Positions 15,105-24,124 of a DNA stretch of 64,000 nt are shown here, one piece after another; positions within the stretch are counted from its first letter, which is position 1; each line of letters opens with the position of its first letter. Both the position numbers and the translations under genes were made by a program. Source of the stretch: Micromonospora eburnea. Its GTDB lineage: Bacteria; Actinomycetota; Actinomycetes; Mycobacteriales; Micromonosporaceae. The notes below the pieces were generated by a model, which was given only the letters and a program-made list of their open reading frames with translations, made no database searches and had not been told where the DNA came from. The stretch spans positions 4,898,001-4,962,000 of the forward strand of contig NZ_FMHY01000002.1 in NCBI RefSeq assembly GCF_900090225.1, written 5' to 3'.

Positions 15105-15370
15105 CGCAGCCGCCCGATCACCACCATCAAGGGCCTCAAGAACCCGAGCAGACGACGAACTCAGACCCACAGACGCGACTTGACCAGCGCCCCCACGGTG
15201 AGGGTCCATGGACAGTCGATGACGTCGACAGCGACAACAGAACCACCTCCACCACTGTGATCGTTCCCCACCAGCCACCCGAACTCCACCCCGATGCGGC
15301 GTTCGCGCTCCTGAAGCTGCTCCAGCGCCTGACCGACCACAACGCGAACTCCCGGAAGCAGGAACCATGA
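15101..15370 (+). CDS. Hypothetical protein upstream of the serine recombinase
   Basis: 89 residues, very polar: the first 60 are rich in Pro, Gln, His and Asp, and the end forms an amphipathic helix (HPDAAFALLKLLQRLTDHNA). It overlaps both neighbours by ATGA, making a tightly coupled three-gene run ending in the recombinase. No known family is recognised. Proteins of this size and position could be recombination directionality factors or accessory factors, but nothing in the sequence proves it. Confidence 0.55.
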   Translation: MTQPPDHHHQGPQEPEQTTNSDPQTRLDQRPHGEGPWTVDDVDSDNRTTSTTVIVPHQPPELHPDAAFALLKLLQRLTDHNANSRKQEP

Positions 15371-17050
15371 CCACCACGCCACCCGCGAAACACTTCGCCT
15401 TCTACGGCCGAGTATCAACTGAAGACAACCAAGACCCCGAATCGTCCAGAGGCTGGCAACTCGCCCGCGCAACCACCCTCATCCAACCCCACAACGGCCG
15501 CATCGTTGATAACTATTTCGATGTCGGACAGAGCCGTTCACTGCCGTGGCAGCGCCGTCCACACGCCAGTCGCCTACTCGCCGCGCTGCGTGACCCGAAA
15601 CGGGGATTCTCCGCAGTCGTCGTCGGCGAGCCACACCGCGCCTTCTACGGCAACCAATTCAGCCTCACCGTGCCCCTGTTCGCCCACTACGGCGTCGAGC
15701 TGTGGGTACCGGAAATCGGCGGCCCCATCGACCCGGACAACGAAGCACACGAACTCGTCATGTCCGTCTTCGGCGGCATGAGCAAGGGCGAGCGCAACCG
15801 CATCAAACTCCGCGTCCGCACCGCGATGGCCTCCCAGACACTGCTCGAAGGCCGATACCTCGGCGGACGCCCCCCATACGGATACACACTCCAAGACCTC
15901 GGCCCGCACCCCAACCCCGCGAAGGCAGCCGACGGCAAACACCTACGCGGGCTCACCCCCGACCCGCAGACCGCCCCGATCGTCCGCCGAATCTTCGAGG
16001 AGTTCCTCGCCGGCTACGGACTCTTCGCGATCGCCGAAGGCCTCACCGGCAACCACGTGCCCTGCCCATCCGCACACGACCGCGCCCGCAACCCACACCG
16101 CAGCGGAATCGCCTGGTCCAAAAGCGCCGTACGCGTCATCCTCACCAACCCCCGCTACACCGGACGGCAGGTCTGGAACAAACAACGCACCGACGAGGTG
16201 CTCGTCGACGTGGACGACGTCGCCCTGGGCCACACCGGCGTCATGCGCTGGAACCCCAACACAAATGGGTGATCTCCAAAGAGATCACCCACACCCCGAT
16301 CATCGACGACAACACCTTCGAGCAAGCCCAAACCCTGCTCAACAAACGCGCACGACGCCTCGACACCCCACGACGCCGCCCCCGCACACGCAACCCCTAC
16401 ATCTTCCGCGGCATGCTCTACTGCGCCGCCTGCCACCGCCGGATGCAAGGCCAGTACAACCACGGCGCCGCCTACTACCGCTGCCGCTTCCCCAGGAATA
16501 CGCCCTCGCCAACAACGTCGCGCACCCCCGCAACGTCTACCTCCGAGAAGACACCCTCACCGAACCCCTCGACACCTGGCTCGCCACCGCATTCGCACCC
16601 GACCGCCTCGAACAAACGATCACCGCGATGACCGACGCCCAGCCGCTCGACCCACCCAATCCACTCACCGCGACAGCCCGCGCCACCATCGACGAATGCG
16701 ACACCAAACTCGAACGATACCGAGCCGCCCTCGACGCTGGCGCCGACCCGGCAGTCGTCACCACCTGGATCACCGAGACACAAGCCCAACGCGCACAGGC
16801 CGAAGCCGACCTCAAGGCCACACAGACACCAACATCACACCGACTGAACCAGACCGAGATCGCCGCCATGGTCCACGCCCTCGGCAACATCACCACCGCG
16901 CTCGGCGACGCCGACCCAGCCGACAAAGCCGCCATCTACGAGCAGCTCGGACTGCGGCTGACCTACGATCCAGAAACGCAAACGGTGCGCGCCGAAGCCA
17001 ACCTCAGCGCACACCGTGGGGTTATGGGTTGTGTCCGAGGGGGGACTTGA
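15367..17050 (+). pseudogene. Large serine recombinase/integrase, split by two frameshifts
   Basis: The first frame (301 codons) has the resolvase catalytic domain: AFYGRVSTEDNQDPESSRGW with the Ser nucleophile, VVVGEPHRAF, FGGMSKGERNRIKLRVR, and the recombinase domain start (GRPPYGYTL, RIFEEFLAGYGLFAIAEGL, NPRYTGRQVWNKQR). Near 16,266 a one-base loss ends this frame. The next frame continues with WVISKEITHTPIIDDNTFEQ and the zinc ribbon YCAACHRRMQGQ…YYRCRFP. Near 16,497 a second loss moves to the third frame, which carries ALANNVAHPRNVYLRED and the coiled-coil C-terminus. Joined, it would be about 560 residues, the normal length. The last codons run into the 3' end of tRNA-Leu. Either it is inactivated or the frameshifts are sequencing errors. 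Confidence 0.8.
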
Positions 17051-17115
17051 ACCCCCACGCCCTATACGGGCACTAGCACCTCAAGCTAGCGCGTCTGCCA
17101 TTCCGCCACCCGGAC
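17032..17115 (-). tRNA. tRNA-Leu(GAG)
   Basis: 84 bases forming a complete class II tRNA on the minus strand: acceptor GTCCGGG with CTCGGAC and discriminator A, D arm, anticodon stem CTAGC/GCTAG with loop TTGAGGT (anticodon GAG, reading CUC and CUU), a long variable arm (GTGCCCGTATAGGGCGT) and T arm GGGGGTTCAAGTCCCCC. CCA is not encoded. The 3' end is overlapped by the end of the recombinase reading frame on the other strand, so it is a likely integration site. Confidence 0.95.
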
Positions 17116-17348
17116 CTACTCGTACAGCCTACCCTGTCAGCCGAGGTGATCTCGTCACCGGTTCGGCCGCCCTGGTGGGCCGCACGGGGCATTACTGTAC
17201 ACGGCCCAGATGGATCATGCACATCGCCGCCCGCGGGACACGTTTCCGCAGGTCAGCGCAATGAAGCGGCAGCGCGAATCGAGATCGACTCCGGGATCGG
17301 GGCGTGCCGGGTAGCGTCCGAGCGTTGATTCCGGGCAGCATTGCTCAT

Positions 17349-20279
17349 GTGTCCCACCCCTCCCCCCTGACCGCCGCGCAACACCAGGCCCTCGCCCTGC
17401 GCGGCGCGGGTGATCTGGCCACCGCCCGCCGTCTGCTCACCGACGCGATCACCGCGGCCCGACCGGCGTACGGGGAGGACCACCCCGATGTGCTGGCCAC
17501 CGGCCACCTCCTCGCCCGCCTGCACCGGGAGGCAGACGACCCGGCCTCCGCCCGGCGGGTTCTGGAGGAGGCGTACGCGGCCGGCGAGCGTCGCCGTGGC
17601 GAGGCGGATCCGCTGATGCTCGCGCTCAGTTTCGACCTGGCTCAGGTGGCGGAGGAACTCGGCAACCGACACGAGGCCCGCCGCAACTTCACCCGGGTGG
17701 CCACCGCCGGGCCCGCGGTGCTCGGCCCGGACCACCCCGCGGTACGCGCGGCCCACCAGTACCTCGGCGGCTCCGCCGCCGCTCCCGGCATGCACGTCGG
17801 CGGCCCTGCCGGCGGCCCGCCGCACGGCCCGTCGGCGTTGTCCGGGCCCACCATGTCGCTGCCCGCCGTGCCCGCTACGCACCAGCCGCCGGTCGCCTCG
17901 CCTGGGCCCGGTGTCACCGCGGCGCCCCCGCCGGCACCACCGGCTCCGCTGGCGCCGGCCCCACCGCACGCCGGTTCGGCCGGTACGCAGTGGTCTCCGC
18001 GGACCGCGTCACCGTGGGCAGCGCCAGCCACCGGGCCTGGTACGCCGCTGCCTCCACCACCGATGGTTCCCGGCCCGACGCCGCCCGGTACGGCCGCCAC
18101 CACGCCGCCCCTGCCACCGGCACCGGTCATCCCTGCCCCCGCCCCGGCTCCGCCGATGTCCGGCCCGTCCACCAGTTCGGGCCCGGTCAGCGGTCCGCCG
18201 GTGTCGTCGTGGGACCGCATCGCCCCTCGGGCCGCCTCGGCTCCGCCGGCGCTCGGTCAGCCGCCTGTACCGGCCTCGGCACCGCCGGTCCCGCCCCAGC
18301 CCTTCTCCGCACCGCCCTCGGCCGCCGTGTTCCCACCCTCGGTTGTCCCGCCGCCGGTGTCCGTGCCACCCGCGCCGGGCCCGGTCCCGCCGGTCGCCGG
18401 ACCATCACCTCATCTGCCGCCGGCCCCGGTCATTCCGCCCCCCAGCGGGCCGCTGTCGGCGCCGCCGGCGCCCGGCGTGGCGGCTTCGCCGACCCCACCG
18501 CCTTCCACGCCGGTGGCAGCGCCGCAGCGGATTCCGGCGCAGCGCGGTCCGGCGCCTTCCTCCGCTCCGCCGTCAGCCGGTCCGCTGCCTCCGCCACCGT
18601 CGATCCCGGTGCCCGCCGCGCCAGCGGGTCCGGAGGACGCACCGATCTCTGCACCGCCGCCCACCGCGCCCGTGTCGGCAGCCCCGTCGGCGAGTCCGGC
18701 CCGGCAGTCGGCCGGCCAGCCGGCCGTGCTCGGCCAGGACACGGCCCGGTCCGGCTCGGGCGGCGACGCGCCCGCATCGCCGGCGACGTCCGCGTCGGGC
18801 TGGGACAAGCCGACCATCCAGGTGCAGCAGATCGGGCCGCTGCTGCGGGAGGAGGCGGAACGGGCGGCGGCCGCCACCCCGGCCATCCCGCCGGTCAGCG
18901 CGCCGCCGGTAGGTGACCCACCTGCGGGCGCCGCCCCGGGCAACGCCACGCCGGTCAGCGGCCCGCCCGCCAGCGCGTCGCCGGTGAGCAGCCCGCCGTT
19001 CAGCGCGCCACCGGTCAGCGGCCCGGCCGCGGGCCCGGCGCCACTCAGCAGCCCGCCGGTGAGCGCCGCGCCCCACAGCGCGCCGCCGGCGACCGGCCCA
19101 ACCCACCACGCACCGCCGGTCAGCGGCCCACCTGGCGGTAGCGCGCCCTTCCACACGCCACCGGTCAGCGGGCCTCCGTCCAGCGAAGCGCCCGCGAGCG
19201 CCCCACCCGTAAGCGCCCCACCGCTGGGCGGGCCGCCCATGAGCGCCCCACCCATCAGCGGGCCGCCCGTCAGCGCCCAGCCCATGAACGGACCACCGGT
19301 GAGCGGGCCGCCCGTCGGCCCACTGCCGGGGCCGTCTGCGCCGATGCCACCGGCCGGCGGTCCGCCGATGCCACCGGTGAGTGGTCCGCCGATGCCCGCG
19401 TACCAGGCGTACCCGCCTGTCGGGGCACCGCCGGTCGGTGGGCCGCCGGTCGCGCCGCCGCCGGTGAGCGGCCCGCCGGCCGTGGCGCCGGTCAGCGCGT
19501 CGCCGGTGCCGCCGTGGGGGATGACCGTCCCGCCGTGGAGCAGTGCGGCCCCGCCGCAGCCGCTCGACCGGCCGGCCGACCAGCAGCCGGAGCCGGAGCC
19601 GCAGGACCGCGACGAGACCGGGCCGGATCCGGCGGATCCCGTGGACCCGCCGGGGCCGGAGACCGACGACGCGAGCCCGCGGCCGTTGCCGGTCTACGAC
19701 GAGTTGCTGGAGTTCCCCGAGCCGGCCCGCCCGGAGCCGTTGCCCGGCCCGGCCCCGCACCCGGAGCAGGGCGCCTGGCCGGCGGTGCCGGCGCCGTTCC
19801 ACCAGCCGCCCGCGTACCCGGCGCCGGTGGAGCCTGAGCCGCGCGGCCGGAACCGGACGGTGGTGGCGGTGGTGGCCGGTGTCGCGGTGGTCGCGGTGGC
19901 GGCCGTCGTCGGGGTGGGCGTGCTGGTGTTCAGCCGCGACGAGGCCCCGCCGCCGGTGGCGGGCCCGAGTGCGGCGCAGCCGAAGGTGAGCGGCCCTCCC
20001 CCGGATGACCTGCGGTTGCAGGACGGGACCACCACGATCACGATCACCTGGAAGGATCCGACCAACGGGGGTGTGCCGTTCGTGGTGGCCGGCGGCCAGG
20101 CGGGGCAGCGGCTGGGTGTGATGGCCACGGTGGACGCCGGGGAGACCCGCTACACGGTCAACGGCCTGAGCCCCAAGCTGGACTACTGCTTCACGGTGCT
20201 GGCGGTCTACTCGACGGACACCTACGCCACCTCGGGTCAGGTCTGCACCGACCGGAAGCGTGGTACGCCGCCCGGCTGA
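17349..20279 (+). CDS. TPR / proline-rich / single-TM / fibronectin III membrane protein
   Basis: About 976 residues from GTG 17349 (an in-frame ATG 45 bases upstream is possible). Residues 5-150 hold tetratricopeptide-like helices (AGDLATARRLLTDA, PASARRVLEEAYAAGE, GNRHEARRNFTRVA). Residues about 155-800 are an enormous Pro/Ala/Ser-rich low-complexity region; its second half consists of repeated PPVSGPP/PPVSAPP-like units. An acidic stretch precedes one transmembrane helix (about 835-857, VVAVVAGVAVVAVAAVVG), followed by a single FN3-like domain outside. The TPR part would be in the cytoplasm. It begins a five-gene run with FN3, MoxR, DUF58 and transglutaminase-like genes, so it is probably part of that envelope system. 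Confidence 0.8.
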   Translation: MSHPSPLTAAQHQALALRGAGDLATARRLLTDAITAARPAYGEDHPDVLATGHLLARLHREADDPASARRVLEEAYAAGERRRGEADPLMLALSFDLAQVAEELGNRHEARRNFTRVATAGPAVLGPDHPAVRAAHQYLGGSAAAPGMHVGGPAGGPPHGPSALSGPTMSLPAVPATHQPPVASPGPGVTAAPPPAPPAPLAPAPPHAGSAGTQWSPRTASPWAAPATGPGTPLPPPPMVPGPTPPGTAATTPPLPPAPVIPAPAPAPPMSGPSTSSGPVSGPPVSSWDRIAPRAASAPPALGQPPVPASAPPVPPQPFSAPPSAAVFPPSVVPPPVSVPPAPGPVPPVAGPSPHLPPAPVIPPPSGPLSAPPAPGVAASPTPPPSTPVAAPQRIPAQRGPAPSSAPPSAGPLPPPPSIPVPAAPAGPEDAPISAPPPTAPVSAAPSASPARQSAGQPAVLGQDTARSGSGGDAPASPATSASGWDKPTIQVQQIGPLLREEAERAAAATPAIPPVSAPPVGDPPAGAAPGNATPVSGPPASASPVSSPPFSAPPVSGPAAGPAPLSSPPVSAAPHSAPPATGPTHHAPPVSGPPGGSAPFHTPPVSGPPSSEAPASAPPVSAPPLGGPPMSAPPISGPPVSAQPMNGPPVSGPPVGPLPGPSAPMPPAGGPPMPPVSGPPMPAYQAYPPVGAPPVGGPPVAPPPVSGPPAVAPVSASPVPPWGMTVPPWSSAAPPQPLDRPADQQPEPEPQDRDETGPDPADPVDPPGPETDDASPRPLPVYDELLEFPEPARPEPLPGPAPHPEQGAWPAVPAPFHQPPAYPAPVEPEPRGRNRTVVAVVAGVAVVAVAAVVGVGVLVFSRDEAPPPVAGPSAAQPKVSGPPPDDLRLQDGTTTITITWKDPTNGGVPFVVAGGQAGQRLGVMATVDAGETRYTVNGLSPKLDYCFTVLAVYSTDTYATSGQVCTDRKRGTPPG

Positions 20280-20431
20280 CCCGCGGCTCCACCCGCGACA
20301 CGCTGGGTATCCACAGGAGGACGGCGCGGGTTCACCGCTGCCGGTGGTCGGCCCCTATGATGGCTCCCGGCTCTGGGGAGGGTCGATCACGCGCGGCCCC
20401 TCCCCCCACCGACACGGGGAGGCGGCCGGCA

Positions 20432-23089
20432 GTGACCACCATCGAGGACGTCACGAGCCCCGGGGCGGAACCGCCCCGACCTCGTTCCCGCAGGTTGCGG
20501 GGCGGGTTGGTGACCATCGGCACGGTGGCCGCGTTGCTGGCCGCGATGGGGTTGACCGTGCTCGGCCTGGGCGCCGCCGACAACGCGGTGGCCAACTACG
20601 ACGCGTCCTCCTGGTTGTGGAGCACCACCCGCAGTGAGATGGCCCGGGTCAACGGGATCACCGCTCGGGTGGACACCCGGATGGAGGTGCCCGGGGCGCG
20701 CCGGCACCAGATGCAGGTCGCCCAGACCGACCGGCTGCTGATCCTGCGGGATCTGAACACCGGCCAGGTTTCCTCGCTGGACCTGGCCACCCTCCGGATC
20801 ACCGCGACCACCCCGACCACCCCGGGTCTGGGGGTGAGCGTGGCGCTGCACAAGAACGACGCGTTCGTCATCGACGCCGTGCAGGGCATCGTCCGGCAGC
20901 TCGACCCGCGCACGCTGAGCCCGGTGGGTGAGCCGGTCCGCTACCCGCCGGGCATCGCCGGTGGGGAGTTCGACGGTGCCGGCCGGCTGTGGGTCGCGGT
21001 CCCGGGCGAGGGCACCGTCTCGGCGGTCACCGCCGCCGAGCTGCCGGACAAGCCGGGGGCGGCGCCGCCGGCGGGCCTGAGCCCGAAGCAGATCGAGACG
21101 TACGAGGTGGCGGAGCCGAGCCATGAGCTGGTGGTGTCCACCCTGGACGACGGGGTGGCGGTGCTGGACCGCACCTCCGCGTCGCTGGTGACGGTGCAGG
21201 CCGGCCGGACGCAACGGGCCGACCTGAAGGGCATGACCGCCCCGGGCAGCCTGCCGCCGCGTACCAGCGGCCCGCAGGTGCCGGTCACGGTGGCCGGTGA
21301 CCGGACGGTGCTCGTGGTCCAGGACGGCGGCGAGGTGCAGCAGTTCACGGTGCCCGGCGAGGGCGACGGGCTCACCGCGGCGGTGGCGTGGGCCGGCCGG
21401 TTCTACGTCGCGGACGAGCGCACCGGCACGGTTTACTCGTTCGACAGCGACGGGCAGCTCGTGGACAGCGTCAAGGGTTCCGACCGGCCCGGGCCGATGG
21501 AGCTGGAGGTCCGCGAGGATCACCTGTTCATCAACCCGCCGAACTCGGCCAAGGCGCAGGTGGTGGACGACAAGAACCAGATCCGCGAGGTCAACAAGTA
21601 CGCCAACGACGTGCTCGGTGGTGACCCGCCGCCGGCTCCCCCGCCGCCGCCCCCGCCGAAGAAGCCGAAGGTGGGTAAGCCGGGCGCGCCGCGGGCCGTC
21701 ACCGCCGCCGCCGGCAACGCGTCGGCGCGGGTCAGCTGGCAGGCGGCCGCCGCCAACGGCGCCGAGATCACCAAGTACGTGGTGGAGGGCGCCGGGCAGC
21801 GTCACGAGGTGGGCGCGAACCAGCGTTCGCTGGAGATCACCGAGCTGACCAACGGCGAGACGTACACGTTCGAGGTGCACGCGGTCAACGCCAAGGGTGA
21901 CGGGCCGGCGAAGCGGAGCAACCCGGTCACGCCGACCGCCGAGGTGCCGGACCCGCCGGCCAGCGTCACCGCCGAGGCGCGGCCCGACGGCACCGTGCTG
22001 GTCAAGTGGCCCGAGGCCAACGGCCAGGGCAACACCATCGCCCGGTACGCGGTGACGGCCGCCTCGGCCGGTGCCACCGCCCCGGCCGGTGACTCGACGA
22101 AGACGGAGCTGGTGATCCCGGCTGGTCAGCTGGAGTACGGCACCCAGTACGCCTTCACCGTCGTCTCGGTCAGCGACAGGGGCGCGGGTTCGAAGGCGTC
22201 CCCGGTGAGCAACACGGTGGTGCCGTTCACCGCCCCGGCCGCGCCGACGGAGCTGCACGCGTCCACGGTGGCCGACAAGCCTGGCACCATCTCGGTGCAG
22301 TGGGCGCCGGCGGTGGACAACGGCCGCCCGGTCACCAAATACCTGGTGGACGTCGGTGGGAAGACCAGCGAGGTGACCGACGTGCGGGCCACGGTCGACG
22401 GGCTGGGCAACGGGCAGAACGTCACCGTGAAGGTGAAGGCGGTCAACGAGGCCGGCCCGGGCGCGGAGGCCAGCACCACCGCGCGTACGGTCGCCGCGCC
22501 CCGGGTCACCATGACCGGCTCGTCGGCGGACGCCACCTCGGTGACGGTGTCGTTCACGGTGGACGCGGGCGGCGGTAACGCCAGTTGCACGGCCGCCACC
22601 GGTGGGCAGACCGCCAGCGGGAGCTGTTCCAGCCTGCGGGTGGCCGGTCTGACGCCGGGCACGTCGTACACGGTGATGGTGACCGCGTCCAACGCCGCCG
22701 GGCCGGGCACCGCGAAGCGGGACCAGGCGACCACGGCGGTGTACGGGCGGGCGATCTGCGTGAACAACACCTCCAGCAGCGACCCCGAGCAGCACACCTG
22801 GTGCAACAACCCGGACAACGCGATGGGCGTCTTCAGCGGCACCTCGCTGAGCACCACGCAGATCGGCCGGGCCACCCACAACGGCCGCTACAAGGCGCTC
22901 TGCAAGGCCACCGGGGAAGGTGTCAACGACTACGTCTACAACCCGGGCAAGATGGGCACCAGCCCGAGCGACCGGACCTACGACTGGATCCGGATCGAGT
23001 TCGGCGGCAAGACCGGCTTCATCTCCTTCGCCTGGTTCAACCTGGAGGGCTACGACATCAACTCGACCGGTCCCCTGCCCAACTGCTGA
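20432..23089 (+). CDS. Membrane-anchored beta-propeller-like protein with fibronectin III domains
   Basis: 885 residues. GTG 20432 was chosen because GGGGAGG lies just upstream. A short basic N-terminus is followed by a signal anchor (about 28-50, GTVAALLAAMGLTVLGLG). Residues about 55-400 repeat strand patterns such as NDAFVIDAVQGIVRQLDP, WVAVPGEGTV and FYVADERTGTVYSFDSDG, which look like a YVTN/NHL propeller. A Pro8-like hinge leads to four FN3 domains (about 417-770, for example GAPRAVTAAAGNASARVSW). The last 110 residues carry four cysteines (AICVNN, TWCNN, ALCKA, LPNC) and look like a compact extracellular domain. It sits 150 bases after the TPR gene and 23 before the MoxR gene. Confidence 0.82.
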   Translation: MTTIEDVTSPGAEPPRPRSRRLRGGLVTIGTVAALLAAMGLTVLGLGAADNAVANYDASSWLWSTTRSEMARVNGITARVDTRMEVPGARRHQMQVAQTDRLLILRDLNTGQVSSLDLATLRITATTPTTPGLGVSVALHKNDAFVIDAVQGIVRQLDPRTLSPVGEPVRYPPGIAGGEFDGAGRLWVAVPGEGTVSAVTAAELPDKPGAAPPAGLSPKQIETYEVAEPSHELVVSTLDDGVAVLDRTSASLVTVQAGRTQRADLKGMTAPGSLPPRTSGPQVPVTVAGDRTVLVVQDGGEVQQFTVPGEGDGLTAAVAWAGRFYVADERTGTVYSFDSDGQLVDSVKGSDRPGPMELEVREDHLFINPPNSAKAQVVDDKNQIREVNKYANDVLGGDPPPAPPPPPPPKKPKVGKPGAPRAVTAAAGNASARVSWQAAAANGAEITKYVVEGAGQRHEVGANQRSLEITELTNGETYTFEVHAVNAKGDGPAKRSNPVTPTAEVPDPPASVTAEARPDGTVLVKWPEANGQGNTIARYAVTAASAGATAPAGDSTKTELVIPAGQLEYGTQYAFTVVSVSDRGAGSKASPVSNTVVPFTAPAAPTELHASTVADKPGTISVQWAPAVDNGRPVTKYLVDVGGKTSEVTDVRATVDGLGNGQNVTVKVKAVNEAGPGAEASTTARTVAAPRVTMTGSSADATSVTVSFTVDAGGGNASCTAATGGQTASGSCSSLRVAGLTPGTSYTVMVTASNAAGPGTAKRDQATTAVYGRAICVNNTSSSDPEQHTWCNNPDNAMGVFSGTSLSTTQIGRATHNGRYKALCKATGEGVNDYVYNPGKMGTSPSDRTYDWIRIEFGGKTGFISFAWFNLEGYDINSTGPLPNC

Positions 23090-23112
23090 CCGTCCTGAGG
23101 AGCACCGCGTAC

Positions 23113-24108
23113 GTGAACACCCACGAACCGCTCACCCAGCCGGAGGTGCAGGGCTTCGCCGCCCTCGCCGCCCGGCTGGCCGAGAACATCAACGCGGTCG
23201 TGCTGGGCAAGCCGCAGGTGGTCCGGCTGGCGCTGACCGCACTGTTCGCCCAGGGGCACGTCCTGCTCGAGGACGTGCCCGGGGTCGGCAAGACCACCCT
23301 CGCCCGGGCGGTCGCGGCGACGGTGCAGGGCAAGTGGCGGCGTATCCAGTTCACCCCGGACCTGCTCCCGTCGGACGTGTCCGGGGTGACCATTTTCAAC
23401 CAGGCCACCCGGGCGTTCGAGTTCCACCCCGGGCCGGTGTTCGCCAACATCGTCATCGCCGACGAGATCAACCGGGCGTCGCCGAAGACCCAGTCGGCGC
23501 TGCTGGAGGTGATGGAGGAGCGGACCGTCACCGTCGATGGCGTACGGCACCCGGTGCCGCAGCCGTTCCTGGTGGTCGCCACCCAGAACCCGGTCGAGAT
23601 GGACGGCACCTACCGCCTGCCCGAGGCCCAGCTCGACCGGTTCCTGGTCAAACTCTCCGTCGGCTACCCGGACGAGTCGGTCGAGGTGGAGGTGCTGCGC
23701 GGGGCCACGGTCCGCTCCCCCGACTCGCTCACCGCGATCACCGACACCGCCACGGTCGGCGAGATGGTGCGCATGGCCCGGCGGGTGCACATCGCCGAAC
23801 CGCTCTACGCGTACGCGGTGCGGCTGGCCGCGGCCACCCGAAACCACCCGCAGGTCCGGGTCGGGGTCAGCCCCCGCGGCGTGATCGCCCTGACCCGCGC
23901 GGCGTGCGCGTACGCGCTGATCGACGGCCGCGGCTGGATCATGCCGGAGGACCTGAAGACGCTCGCCGAGCCGGTCTTCGCGCACCGGCTGCTGCTCACC
24001 CCGGACGCGCAGGTACGCGGCGTCACCGCCGCCGAGGTGCTGCACCAGGCGGTCGCCTCGGTGCCGGTGCCGCTGCCGTCGGGCCAGCCCGCCCCGGCGC
24101 ACGGCTGA
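23113..24108 (+). CDS. MoxR-family AAA+ ATPase
   Basis: 331 residues from GTG 23113, with GAGGAG 11 bases upstream. Walker A DVPGVGKTTLA, Walker B VIADEINRASPKTQ, sensor 1 in VVATQNP, arginine finger region LPEAQLDRFL, sensor 2 in VSPRGVIAL, all canonical MoxR. MoxR ATPases act as chaperones that insert or mature partners, usually encoded next to DUF58 (VWA-like) and transglutaminase genes, as here. The two large surface proteins upstream are plausible clients in this operon. Confidence 0.92.
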   Translation: MNTHEPLTQPEVQGFAALAARLAENINAVVLGKPQVVRLALTALFAQGHVLLEDVPGVGKTTLARAVAATVQGKWRRIQFTPDLLPSDVSGVTIFNQATRAFEFHPGPVFANIVIADEINRASPKTQSALLEVMEERTVTVDGVRHPVPQPFLVVATQNPVEMDGTYRLPEAQLDRFLVKLSVGYPDESVEVEVLRGATVRSPDSLTAITDTATVGEMVRMARRVHIAEPLYAYAVRLAAATRNHPQVRVGVSPRGVIALTRAACAYALIDGRGWIMPEDLKTLAEPVFAHRLLLTPDAQVRGVTAAEVLHQAVASVPVPLPSGQPAPAHG

Positions 24109-24124
24109 GGCGGCGCAGCGGATC

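Noticed and set aside
18900..19500. Regular short repeats that could suggest a CRISPR array
   Set aside because: The repeats are in-frame codons for PPVSGPP-like units within one long ORF, with no constant spacer length and no cas genes.
20387..22879. 830-codon minus-strand ORF
   Set aside because: Shadow of the FN3 gene caused by high GC at third positions; product is Arg/Gly/His-rich with no domain.
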